The translations under genes were made by a program, and so were the position numbers. A stretch of DNA of 64,000 nucleotides from positions 3,162,001-3,226,000 of the forward strand of contig OY776489.1 in the NCBI GenBank assembly GCA_963675655.1, read 5' to 3'. Below the pieces are notes generated by a model. The model saw nothing but the letters and a program-made list of their open reading frames with translations. It searched no databases and was not told where the DNA came from. Below are positions 8,159 to 15,810 of the stretch, piece after piece; the stretch's first letter is position 1, and each line of letters opens with the position of its first letter. Source of the DNA: CAXXOK01 sp963675655 (GTDB lineage Bacteria; Bacillota; Clostridia; Christensenellales; Aristaeellaceae).

Positions 8159-8533
8159 CTATTGGGAAGAACCGATCATTTTCTGTGCAATAAATAACTG
8201 AACCGAACGGAAATGAGTATACTCCGCGACGGGTATACCAATTGTTTCAGGGATATATGCGTTCATAGCGGTTTGTTCCGCTGCCAATTCGTCTATCTGC
8301 GGCATATCCAAATTGTCCGCCTGTATGTTCGTAGGCGGCAACATAAATCCGGTATGCTGTGCTATGCTTTTTTGCTGTGTAAAAAATTCGGCATTTTGAA
8401 TATGGTAAGTAAAAGGCACTGTCAACAAAATAAGAATGCTGAGCAGTGCCAAAGCACGGAACAGGAAGGTTATCATATATACCAGAGCATGGTTTAGCCT
8501 TGTCATTTGAAATGACTTTACGCTAATCGTCAT
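8159..8533 (-). CDS. Small single-pass membrane protein of unknown function
   Basis: 124 residues. A basic N-terminus is followed by one strong hydrophobic helix (residues about 17-42, YMITFLFRALALLSILILLT). A polar C-terminal region of about 80 residues, probably extracytoplasmic, follows. No domain is recognised. The gene is supported by an upstream promoter and by GGAAGGGAAGG before the ATG, which makes it more than a chance reading frame. It is divergent from nothing and stands alone between the ATP synthase operon and the DUF3795 gene. Confidence 0.6.
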   Translation of the reverse strand: MTISVKSFQMTRLNHALVYMITFLFRALALLSILILLTVPFTYHIQNAEFFTQQKSIAQHTGFMLPPTNIQADNLDMPQIDELAAEQTAMNAYIPETIGIPVAEYTHFRSVQLFIAQKMIGSSQ

Positions 8534-8587
8534 GCTAACCCTTCCCTTCCTTAAGCCGTATCACATTGATAAGTATGCAACATTGGC

Positions 8588-8617
8588 ATCTTAGCATGAT
8601 TTCTTAGGCAATGTCAA
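8588..8617 (-). promoter_or_regulatory. Promoter of the 124-residue membrane protein gene
   Basis: Minus-strand TTGACA (8612-8617), 18-nt spacer, TAAGAT (8588-8593) with TGC before the -10. A short inverted repeat involving TTGATAAG lies upstream. Confidence 0.6.
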
Positions 8618-8691
8618 ATGGATAAAGGCTTATCAACACAAAAAGCCATAATCTATCCATATTGTACATCAACCGTGAATCACAAGGCATA

Positions 8692-8717
8692 GAAAGAGCG
8701 GGGTCTATGCCCCGCTC
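8692..8717 (-). terminator. Terminator after the DUF3795 gene
   Basis: Perfect 8-bp stem GAGCGGGG (8696-8703) and CCCCGCTC (8710-8717) with a 6-nt loop, followed on the minus strand by TTTCT. It closes the glyQS-DUF3795 unit. Confidence 0.75.
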
Positions 8718-8777
8718 CAGAATGCTAAAAGATTCTACATATACAAAAATGAAGTCAGCCTGTTCAAAAAGCCTAAT

Positions 8778-9077
8778 TTATTGTTCCTGTGCCCATTGTT
8801 CGCAGCGTTCAATCCGTTCACCCTCGTCTTGTGTTGCAGGATCAAACGCGAATTCATGCAGTTTTTTACAAGGGAACTGCTCGCACTGTCCACAGTTTGC
8901 AAGGCCTTTTGATTCACAACAGTTTTTAATCGGGCATTTATTGCCCCAATAGGGTTTTTTAATAGCAACGCAACCAGCGCATTTCATAATCTCCCGCCAT
9001 TTACATTCGCTGCATAATAACCCGCATCTGGATTCGATCACGTTCTTTGCCTCCCGGTATCCCGTTTCCCTGTGCAT
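8778..9077 (-). CDS. DUF3795 cysteine-rich protein
   Basis: 99 residues with eleven cysteines arranged as CGLLCSEC, CAGC, CPIKNCCESKG, CGQCEQFPC. This pattern is that of the DUF3795 family, which probably binds zinc or an Fe-S cluster. Function is not known. It starts 29 nt after the glyQS stop on the same strand and shares its terminator, so it is probably cotranscribed with glyQS. I see no frameshift or loss of cysteines. Confidence 0.8.
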   Translation of the reverse strand: MHRETGYREAKNVIESRCGLLCSECKWREIMKCAGCVAIKKPYWGNKCPIKNCCESKGLANCGQCEQFPCKKLHEFAFDPATQDEGERIERCEQWAQEQ

Positions 9078-9106
9078 ATGGTTACATCAGCACGCAGGAT
9101 TAAGGA

Positions 9107-10495
9107 TCAGAAATCGATTTTCTTGGCTAAATAGGCTTCCAAATCGTCAATGGTAATGCGTTCCTGCGTCATGCTGTCGCGTTCACGCACGGTAACGGTG
9201 CCATTTTCCTGTGTATCAAAGTCCACCGTAATGCAAAATGGCGTGCCTATTTCATCCTGGCGGCGGTACCGCTTGCCGATCGACCCGGACTCGTCGTAAT
9301 CCACCATGAAGGATTTGCTGAGCTTCTCATGTACGCTGCTGGCAAGATCGCCAAGCTTATTTTTTTGCAGCGGTAAAACAGCCGCCTTAAACGGCGCCAG
9401 CGCCGGATGCAGGTGCATTACCACGCGGCTGTCGCCGCCTTCCAATTCCTGCTCCTCATACGCATTACACAGGAATGCAAGCGCTACGCGGTCCGCGCCC
9501 AGCGAAGGCTCGATTACATAGGGCACATAGCGCTCGTTGGTTATCGGGTCGATATATTCCATGTTCTCGCCGCTTACACGTTGGTGAGCCTTCAAGTCGT
9601 AATCCGTACGATCCGCAATACCCCAAAGCTCGCCCCAGCCAAACGGGAAATGATACTCAAAGTCCGTAGTGGCTTTGGAGTAATGGGACAGTTCTTCCGC
9701 CTTGTGGTCACGCAGGCGCAAATTTTCCTCGTTCATACCAAGACTCTTGAGCCAATCGCGGCAGAAAGCGCGCCAATAGGCAAACCACTCCAAATCCTCG
9801 CCGGGTTTGCAGAAAAACTCCAGTTCCATTTGCTCAAACTCGCGGATACGGAAGATGAAATTGCCCGGCGTAATCTCGTTACGGAAGGATTTACCTACCT
9901 GCCCGACGCCCATGGGTAATTTCTTACGCATGGAACGAACAATGCTTTTAAAGTTGACAAAGATGCCCTGTGCCGTTTCGGGGCGCAGGTACAGCTCGGC
10001 TGCGCCGTCCTCCGTTACACCCTGATGTGTCTTGAACATCAGGTTAAACTTGCGGATGCCCGTAAAATCGTGTTTGCCGCAAGTCGGGCATGGAATCTGA
10101 TGCTCTTCAATAAAAGCTTCATACTGCTCGTCCGTCCAACCATCCGCTTGAATTTCCTCGCCCTGCTCTTTGCTCCAATCCTCAATCAGCTTATCAGCGC
10201 GGAAACGTTCCTTACAAGCTTTGCAGTCCATCAAAGGATCGTTAAATGTTCCCACGTGACCGCTAGCTACCCAAACGTTGCGGTTCATCAGTATCGCGCT
10301 GTCTAAGCCTACGTTATACTTGTTTTCCTGCACAAACTTACGCCACCAGGCACGCTTGATGTTGTTTTTATATTCTACGCCCAACGGCCCGTAATCCCAT
10401 GAATTGGCTAAACCGCCGTAGATCTCGCTACCCGGAAAGATGAAGCCGCGCCCTTTGCACAGCGCTACCAGTTTGTCCATGGTCAAAGCCGCCAT
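9107..10495 (-). CDS. glyQS: Glycyl-tRNA synthetase, single-chain dimeric type
   Basis: 462 residues. The N-terminus LVALCKGRGFIFPGSEIYGG and the class II motifs are clear: FKTHQG near motif 1, FRNEITPGNFIFRIREFEQM as motif 2, and GADRVALAFL as motif 3. The C-terminal anticodon-binding domain follows (residues about 360-460). It charges tRNA-Gly. This is the archaeal/eukaryotic/Gram-positive alpha2 type rather than the bacterial GlyQ plus GlyS pair. A sigma-A promoter lies 38 nt upstream, and no T-box leader fits in the short leader. Confidence 0.97.
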   Translation of the reverse strand: MAALTMDKLVALCKGRGFIFPGSEIYGGLANSWDYGPLGVEYKNNIKRAWWRKFVQENKYNVGLDSAILMNRNVWVASGHVGTFNDPLMDCKACKERFRADKLIEDWSKEQGEEIQADGWTDEQYEAFIEEHQIPCPTCGKHDFTGIRKFNLMFKTHQGVTEDGAAELYLRPETAQGIFVNFKSIVRSMRKKLPMGVGQVGKSFRNEITPGNFIFRIREFEQMELEFFCKPGEDLEWFAYWRAFCRDWLKSLGMNEENLRLRDHKAEELSHYSKATTDFEYHFPFGWGELWGIADRTDYDLKAHQRVSGENMEYIDPITNERYVPYVIEPSLGADRVALAFLCNAYEEQELEGGDSRVVMHLHPALAPFKAAVLPLQKNKLGDLASSVHEKLSKSFMVDYDESGSIGKRYRRQDEIGTPFCITVDFDTQENGTVTVRERDSMTQERITIDDLEAYLAKKIDF

Positions 10496-10532
10496 TGGTT
10501 TCCCTCCACACTTTTATAAAAAATCATTCCCT

Positions 10533-10561
10533 ATCATATCTACGCAGCCATGCTTTGTCAA
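10533..10561 (-). promoter_or_regulatory. Promoter of glyQS
   Basis: Minus-strand TTGACA (10556-10561), 17-nt spacer, TATGAT (10533-10538). The leader to the ATG at 10495 is only about 30 nt, too short for a T-box. Upstream of the -35 is an AAAGCGG/CCGCTTT inverted repeat (about 10567-10601) of unknown role. Confidence 0.8.
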
Positions 10562-10650
10562 GTAAAAGCGGGTTTCCGTGGTGATTCATCCGCTTTATAG
10601 ACGGTGTTACTAAGCGCTTGCCCCCCAATATGCCGGCGCGCATGCAATCG

Positions 10651-10679
10651 TTGACTTTACAACGCTCTTGCGCTATAAT
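10651..10679 (+). promoter_or_regulatory. Promoter of greA-lysS
   Basis: TTGACT (10651-10656), 17-nt spacer, TATAAT (10674-10679). This near-consensus promoter is followed by a structured leader of about 110 nt before greA. Confidence 0.85.
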
Positions 10680-10696
10680 AGCATGGTTATTTGTAC

Positions 10697-10738
10697 GCAC
10701 CGTTGCCCGGCGGCAGAAACGCCACACGGCAACGGTGC
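10697..10738 (+). promoter_or_regulatory. Long stem-loop in the greA leader
   Basis: An 11-bp perfect stem (GCACCGTTGCC at 10697-10707 with GGCAACGGTGC at 10728-10738) carries an inner GGCG/CGCC stem. It begins about 10 nt after the predicted transcription start. No T-run follows, so it is not an intrinsic terminator. It may stabilise the 5' end or mediate regulation of the greA transcript. Confidence 0.6.
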
Positions 10739-10796
10739 CTATTCTGCGCTTCAACGCGGCTTTTCGCCAAGCGCGCATTGAGAAAGGGGTACGACC

Positions 10797-11282
10797 ATGG
10801 CGGAACTGAAAGAGAAAAAAACCGTTCTGACCAAAGAGGGCTATAAAAAGCTTGAGGCCGAGCTGGATTATTACATTAGCGTGCGCCGCAACGAGATTGC
10901 GGAACAAATCGCTTTCGCACGCGGTTTTGGCGATTTGAGCGAAAACGCCGAATATGACGAGGCAAAAAACGAGCAAAGTCGTATTGAGGCTAAGATCGTG
11001 GAGATGGAAAACACACTGCGCAACTGTGTCGTAATCGATGACAATCAGGTGACGACCGATACCGTCGGCGTTGGAAACACCGTAAAGGTGATGAACCAAA
11101 CGCTGAAGCGCGAGCAGATTTTTACCATCGTCGGCGCCAACGAAACCAACCCCAGAGAAATGAAAATCAGCAGCGAAAGCCCCATCGGCGAAACATTGCT
11201 GGGTAAAAAAGTGGGGCAGGTTGTACCGGTGGAAACGCCCAGCGGTGTAATGAAAATGAAAGTACTGGATATTTCCCGATAA
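10797..11282 (+). CDS. greA: Transcription elongation factor GreA
   Basis: 161 residues, usual length. The N-terminal coiled coil starts VLTKEGYKKLEAELDYY and carries the acidic tip in FGDLSENAEYDEAKNEQ, which enters the RNA polymerase secondary channel and stimulates cleavage of backtracked RNA. The C-terminal FKBP-like domain has SPIGETLLGKKVGQVV. AGAAAGGGG precedes the ATG. It is followed after 60 nt by lysS on the same strand, a common Bacillota pairing. A 302-residue open frame on the opposite strand is a shadow of this gene. Confidence 0.97.
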   Translation: MAELKEKKTVLTKEGYKKLEAELDYYISVRRNEIAEQIAFARGFGDLSENAEYDEAKNEQSRIEAKIVEMENTLRNCVVIDDNQVTTDTVGVGNTVKVMNQTLKREQIFTIVGANETNPREMKISSESPIGETLLGKKVGQVVPVETPSGVMKMKVLDISR

Positions 11283-11342
11283 ACCAATGCGGTTTATCCG
11301 TTTATTTGGAATACCTAAAATGTCTTGAAAGGATTGAATCGC

Positions 11343-12845
11343 ATGAGTCACCAGCCGCAAAATCCGCCGGCGACCGAAATGACCGCTCAACAGCTGAGTG
11401 AACAGGAGGGAATCCGCCGCGAAAAACTGCAAAAGCTGGTGGAAGGCGGTAAAAATCCTTTTTTAATTACACGGTTTGATACCACCCATTACAGTACGGA
11501 AATACTGGAAGGCTTTGACACGCTGGAAGGGCAGGACGTACGGATTGCCGGCAGAATGCTCAGCAAACGTGTAATGGGCAAGGCTAGTTTTGCTCATCTG
11601 CTGGATACGTATGGGCAGATGCAGTTTTATGTGCGCCGTGATGACATTGGCGAAGAGGCTTACAAGGCCTTTAAGGATTGTGACGTCGGCGACATTTTAG
11701 GTGTCGAGGGCACGGTTTTCCGTACGCAAAAAGGTGAAATCAGCATACACGTAAAAGCAATTACGCTGCTTTCCAAGAGTTTGAAAGTCCTTCCAGAAAA
11801 GTATCACGGGCTGAAAGACCCCGATTTGCGTTACCGCCAGCGGTACGTGGATATGATCGTGAACCCTGAGGTACGCGATACTTTCCGCAAGCGCAGTAAA
11901 ATCATTGCCGCCGTACGCGATTTTTTGGATAATCGCGGTTTTTTGGAAGTGGATACTCCAGTTTTACAAACCATTGAAATCGGCGCCGCAGCCCGCACAT
12001 TCAAGACGCACTTGAACGCGCTTGATTTGGACATGTTCCTGCGGATTGAAACCGAGTTGTACTTGAAGCGCTTGATTGTAGGCGGCTTTGACAAAGTGTA
12101 CGAAGTTGGCCGTCTTTTCCGCAACGAAGGGATGGACGCGACGCATAACCCGGAGTTTACCACAGTTGAAACCTATCAGGCATATGTGGATTATAACGAA
12201 GTGATGGAAATGGTGGAGCAGCTTTATTCCACCGTAGCCCAGCAGGTTTGTGGTACTACCTGTGTGCCTTACGACGGGAAACAGATTGAGCTGCAAGCTC
12301 CCTGGAAACGTGTAACCATGGCACAGGCGGTACTGGAAGCCTGCAATGTGGACTATTCCGAGTGGAAAACTGACGAGGATGCGCGCGCTTGTCTTGATAA
12401 AATGGAAATTCATTATGAAAAGAACGCCAAGCGCGGCGATTGCCTTGCTGCATTGTTTGATGAATACGTAGAATCCACCCTGATTCAGCCTACCTTCGTA
12501 ACCGACTATCCTGTTGATATTTCTCCGCTGGCTAAGAGAAAGCCCGAAAACCCCGATTTAACGGAACGTTTTGAATTTTTCATTAACGGCCATGAGATGG
12601 GTAACGCTTTTTCTGAACTTAACGACCCGATCGACCAACGCAGACGCTTTGAAGAGCAGGTACGCATTCGCGCTGCCGAAGGAATCCACGCTGAAGTGGA
12701 CGACGACTTCGTTACCGCGCTGGAATACGGCCTCCCGCCGACCGGCGGCCTGGGTTTTGGTATCGATCGATTAGTCATGCTGTTAACCGACAACACTTCC
12801 ATTCGCGATGTGTTGCTCTTCCCCACCATGAAACCGCAAAAGTAA
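11343..12845 (+). CDS. lysS: Lysyl-tRNA synthetase, class II
   Basis: 500 residues from the ATG at 11343, preceded by GAAAGGA. An earlier in-frame TTG at 11325 overlaps that site and is rejected. The N-terminal OB-fold anticodon-binding domain (about residues 50-170) is followed by the class II core: RYVDMIVNPEVRDTFRKRS, the motif 2 region EVGRLFRNEGMDATHNPEFT, and motif 3 GLGFGIDRLVMLL. It attaches lysine to tRNA-Lys. It is downstream of greA and probably cotranscribed. Confidence 0.97.
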   Translation: MSHQPQNPPATEMTAQQLSEQEGIRREKLQKLVEGGKNPFLITRFDTTHYSTEILEGFDTLEGQDVRIAGRMLSKRVMGKASFAHLLDTYGQMQFYVRRDDIGEEAYKAFKDCDVGDILGVEGTVFRTQKGEISIHVKAITLLSKSLKVLPEKYHGLKDPDLRYRQRYVDMIVNPEVRDTFRKRSKIIAAVRDFLDNRGFLEVDTPVLQTIEIGAAARTFKTHLNALDLDMFLRIETELYLKRLIVGGFDKVYEVGRLFRNEGMDATHNPEFTTVETYQAYVDYNEVMEMVEQLYSTVAQQVCGTTCVPYDGKQIELQAPWKRVTMAQAVLEACNVDYSEWKTDEDARACLDKMEIHYEKNAKRGDCLAALFDEYVESTLIQPTFVTDYPVDISPLAKRKPENPDLTERFEFFINGHEMGNAFSELNDPIDQRRRFEEQVRIRAAEGIHAEVDDDFVTALEYGLPPTGGLGFGIDRLVMLLTDNTSIRDVLLFPTMKPQK

Positions 12846-12887
12846 TATATATCATCCGCGGTTGACCAACCCGATGGAGAGATTGCC

Positions 12888-13565
12888 ATGAGCTTGAATA
12901 TGCCAATTACCAAGCGGAAAGTCCGCAACCATTTCCAATACCATTTTTGGAAGTACCTGTTGCTTGTCGTACTGGCAATATTCGGTTGGAATCTGCTGTA
13001 TACTTCAACCCGGTATCAATCGCCAGACAATTTAAAAGTTGAATTCTACGCCGAAGGCTCGTCCTTTTACGGCAGTGATCTGCAAACATTAGCCGATACG
13101 ATTCATCAGGAAATCATGCCGGAAATGGAAGAAGTCACTGCGACTGTTACCACATACGATGATACGTATGGCGATATGCAGCTGATCGTATGGGTTAGTG
13201 CCGGTCAGGGAGACATCTATCTTCTATCCAATGATCGGTTTAAGTCGCTTGCACAGAATGAGGCATTACTTGATTTAGCACCATATATAGAAAGCGGCGC
13301 GCTGCAAGTGGGCAGCATTGATCTGGACGAAGGGTATCAGCGTATTGGTGATGCGGGAGAAAAACAGTTAGTAGGCATTCCAGCTGATACACTGACCACA
13401 CTTGCAGATTATGGGCTCCTGACGGAAGACGCAACATTGTGTGTACTGGCAAATAACGGCAACGACAAGTATTCCATAATGTTTCTGAACTATCTGCTTA
13501 CTCATATGCAAGGCGATGGCACATCCGATGCTGCAGCTGGTTCAGATTCCGCGGCTGTGGAATAA
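12888..13565 (+). CDS. Membrane-anchored extracytoplasmic protein, unknown function
   Basis: 225 residues. A basic N-terminus is followed by one transmembrane helix (residues about 22-40, WKYLLLVVLAIFGWNLLY) and then an extracytoplasmic domain. The domain contains a strand-helix pattern (VEFYAEGSSF, then ITTYDD-like and LIVWVSAGQGDIYLLSNDRF) reminiscent of periplasmic binding protein folds, but I cannot assign a family. The C-terminus is low complexity (GTSDAAAGSDSAAVE). GGAGAG precedes the ATG. It follows lysS by 42 nt and may be cotranscribed; a strong bidirectional terminator follows. Confidence 0.7.
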   Translation: MSLNMPITKRKVRNHFQYHFWKYLLLVVLAIFGWNLLYTSTRYQSPDNLKVEFYAEGSSFYGSDLQTLADTIHQEIMPEMEEVTATVTTYDDTYGDMQLIVWVSAGQGDIYLLSNDRFKSLAQNEALLDLAPYIESGALQVGSIDLDEGYQRIGDAGEKQLVGIPADTLTTLADYGLLTEDATLCVLANNGNDKYSIMFLNYLLTHMQGDGTSDAAAGSDSAAVE

Positions 13566-13627
13566 AATGCCCTTCAAGTGAATGCTTGTAATCAGCATCG
13601 GCAGCAGCACTCATAAATTGTGAAAAC

Positions 13628-13671
13628 GAACAGCCCCTTACGGCAGTATGCACTGCTGTAAGGGGCTGTTC
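13628..13671. terminator. Bidirectional terminator
   Basis: A 19-bp stem (GAACAGCCCCTTACGGCAG at 13628-13646 with its complement at 13653-13671, one G-T pair) with a 6-nt loop and T-rich flank. It separates the convergent 12888-13565 gene and the flavodiiron protein gene. Confidence 0.9.
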
Positions 13672-13736
13672 TTCATCTTTTCAACATCCTCTTGCACATA
13701 TAGTATAAGCTAAATGCGCAAGAGTTCTGCAAGTAT

Positions 13737-15587
13737 CTACTCATCCATGCCGATTGGTTCAAAGTCCGATGCCGGGTGCTTGCAGACAGGGCAAATATAG
13801 TCCGGCGGGAGCACATCCCCTTCATAAATATATCCGCAAATCTTGCAGCGCCATCCGCGCACCTTCTTATCCAAGGGCTGGGGTTTGGGCTTGATATGAT
13901 CGTAATAATCGGCGTAGGTCACGCTGGGCTCATCCGTTAGCTGCCTCGCCTCCGTCAATTCCGCAATAAAGAGCGTATGGGTATCATAATCATGCGAGGA
14001 GACTACCTTACAGGATATAATCGCATTACAGTCTTCGGTGAGGTACAGCAAGCCGTTAGCACTGCGGTCGGTCGCCGTGAGCCCTTCAAATTTATCAATA
14101 TTCTTGCCGCTTTGGTAACCAAAACGTTTGAAAACAGCAAAGTCCACATCCGCCGAAAGCACACTGACGTTAAAAACACCGGTTTTTAAAATCATGTCAT
14201 GAGTGTAATTCAATTTATTAATTCCTATAGCGAAGCGATTGGGGGCATTCGTGATCTGGTTGAGTGTATTCAGAATGCAACCATTATCCTTTTGCCCATC
14301 CTTTGCCGTCACAACATACAAGCCATATCCGATTTTGAAAAGAGCAACCGGGTCTACAGGATCATTGGATACACGAGGTTTACGCTTAGGCAAAACCAGC
14401 GATGCCAGTGTATCCGCAAGCGTATACAACGGTTCTTCTTCGCCTTCCAGCAAAGCAGAACGAACATGTACAAATGGATCGATCACCATTACATCCTTCA
14501 GTTCGCCAAGTAGTTTGGTTATCAATTTACCGGCTGCTGGTGCCCAGGAGCCATTTTCCAGCACGGCAAAGGTGCGGCTATGCAGCATATGGGCTTTAAC
14601 ATCCAGCAAATAGGTTTCAATGGGCGGATAAATACCCGCGTTATAGGTAGAAGAAGCAACCACAATATGGCTGAAGCGCCACGTTTCCGCGAGCAATTCC
14701 CCTACATCCGTCACAGACACGTCATACAGCGCAACCCGCACACCCTGATCAGCCAGCCGAGCCGCCAATACCTCGGCAGCGTTTTGCGTATGTCCATAAA
14801 TGGAACCGTAAATAATCAGCACACCTTTTTCTTCCGGTTCGCAGGCGCTCCATTGCTGATATTTCTGTATGTACCAATCGATATGCTTTCGCCAAACCGG
14901 CCCATGCAAAGGGCAAATACAGGCGATGTCCAATGCTTCCGCCTTTTTTAGCAACGTCTGTACCTGCGAGCCATATTTACCGATAATATTTGCGTAATAC
15001 CGGCGTGCATCGGGCAGCCACTCCGCTTCGAAATTCAATTCATCAGCAAATAAATTGCCGCCGAGCGCACCGAAGGTACCAAAGGCATCGGCCGAAAACA
15101 ACGTTTTTGTTTTTGGGTCGTACGTCACCATTACTTCCGGCCAATGCACCATTGGCGCGGTGATAAAAGTAAGCTTACGTTTCCCAATCTCCAGTGTCTC
15201 TCCATCGCAAACCGTTTGCAGCTTCATACCTTTAATCTCACCGAAAAACTGCCTGATCATTTTTTGCGCAATCGCCGTACAAACCACAGTAACTTCCGGG
15301 TGTAGCTGGATTAACATTTTCAAAGTTGCCGCATGGTCCGGCTCCACGTGCTGTACAATCACATAGTCAAGCGGACGGCCCTGCAAAGCTGCACTTAGAT
15401 TTTCAAAAAAAACATCCGCTACCGCATGGTCTACCGTATCCATAAGCACAGTTTTATCATCCAATAATACGTAAGCATTATACGCAATCCCGCGAGGCAG
15501 CGGAAAAAGATTCTCAAATTTCGCTAATCTCCGGTCGCTCCCGCCTACATACCGAATATCATCCGTAATATGGCGTACACAGTTCAT
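13737..15587 (-). CDS. Flavodiiron protein with flavin reductase and rubredoxin domains
   Basis: 616 residues in four modules. Residues 1-250 are the metallo-beta-lactamase-like diiron core; all six expected ligands are present: HVEPDH (His79, Glu81, Asp83), APMVHW (His147), FSADAFG (Asp166) and CPLHGP (His227). Residues about 255-395 are a flavodoxin domain (LIIYGSIYGHTQNAAE). Residues about 405-560 are a flavin reductase-like FMN domain (KIGYGLYVVTA). The C-terminus is a rubredoxin with CKICG and CPVC. Such proteins reduce O2 to water, or NO to N2O, in anaerobes. The fused rubredoxin and flavin reductase modules suggest electrons pass from reduced nicotinamide to the diiron site within one chain. 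Confidence 0.95.
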   Translation of the reverse strand: MNCVRHITDDIRYVGGSDRRLAKFENLFPLPRGIAYNAYVLLDDKTVLMDTVDHAVADVFFENLSAALQGRPLDYVIVQHVEPDHAATLKMLIQLHPEVTVVCTAIAQKMIRQFFGEIKGMKLQTVCDGETLEIGKRKLTFITAPMVHWPEVMVTYDPKTKTLFSADAFGTFGALGGNLFADELNFEAEWLPDARRYYANIIGKYGSQVQTLLKKAEALDIACICPLHGPVWRKHIDWYIQKYQQWSACEPEEKGVLIIYGSIYGHTQNAAEVLAARLADQGVRVALYDVSVTDVGELLAETWRFSHIVVASSTYNAGIYPPIETYLLDVKAHMLHSRTFAVLENGSWAPAAGKLITKLLGELKDVMVIDPFVHVRSALLEGEEEPLYTLADTLASLVLPKRKPRVSNDPVDPVALFKIGYGLYVVTAKDGQKDNGCILNTLNQITNAPNRFAIGINKLNYTHDMILKTGVFNVSVLSADVDFAVFKRFGYQSGKNIDKFEGLTATDRSANGLLYLTEDCNAIISCKVVSSHDYDTHTLFIAELTEARQLTDEPSVTYADYYDHIKPKPQPLDKKVRGWRCKICGYIYEGDVLPPDYICPVCKHPASDFEPIGMDE

Positions 15588-15617
15588 TAAACAACCTCCC
15601 TTAAATCCATCATATCT

Positions 15618-15646
15618 ATTTTACACCGACTTACGGCCGGTGAAAA
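15618..15646 (-). promoter_or_regulatory. Promoter and operator-like inverted repeat of the flavodiiron gene
   Basis: Minus-strand TTTTCA (15641-15646), 17-nt spacer, TAAAAT (15618-15623). The spacer holds an inverted repeat, CACCG/CGGTG (15624-15642), a likely site for a repressor or redox regulator. The gene's RBS is AAGGGAGG. Confidence 0.5.
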
Positions 15647-15709
15647 GGGGGCAAGCCTTGAAAGATTGGTTTCTTGCCTGTAAACCGATAGAAAACATCT
15701 TTTCTTTGC

Positions 15710-15739
15710 TTGCCAAGCGTTGTTTTGCTGCGGTACAAT
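15710..15739 (+). promoter_or_regulatory. Promoter of the GT39 glycosyltransferase gene
   Basis: TTGCCA (15710-15715), 18-nt spacer, TACAAT (15734-15739), about 70 nt before the start codon. Confidence 0.6.
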
Positions 15740-15810
15740 TTTAAAGAATAACTTTTTTATTTCGATATCTACAATGCAAATAACAGATAATGCTTACTGG
15801 GGGTAACGAT

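Noticed and set aside
10496..10650. T-box riboswitch before glyQS
   Set aside because: A clear promoter at 10533-10561 leaves only about 30 nt of leader, too short for a T-box.
10524..11432. 302-codon minus-strand open frame opposite greA
   Set aside because: It runs antisense through the whole greA gene and across its promoter, has no plausible RBS or protein family, and arises from codon bias of greA.
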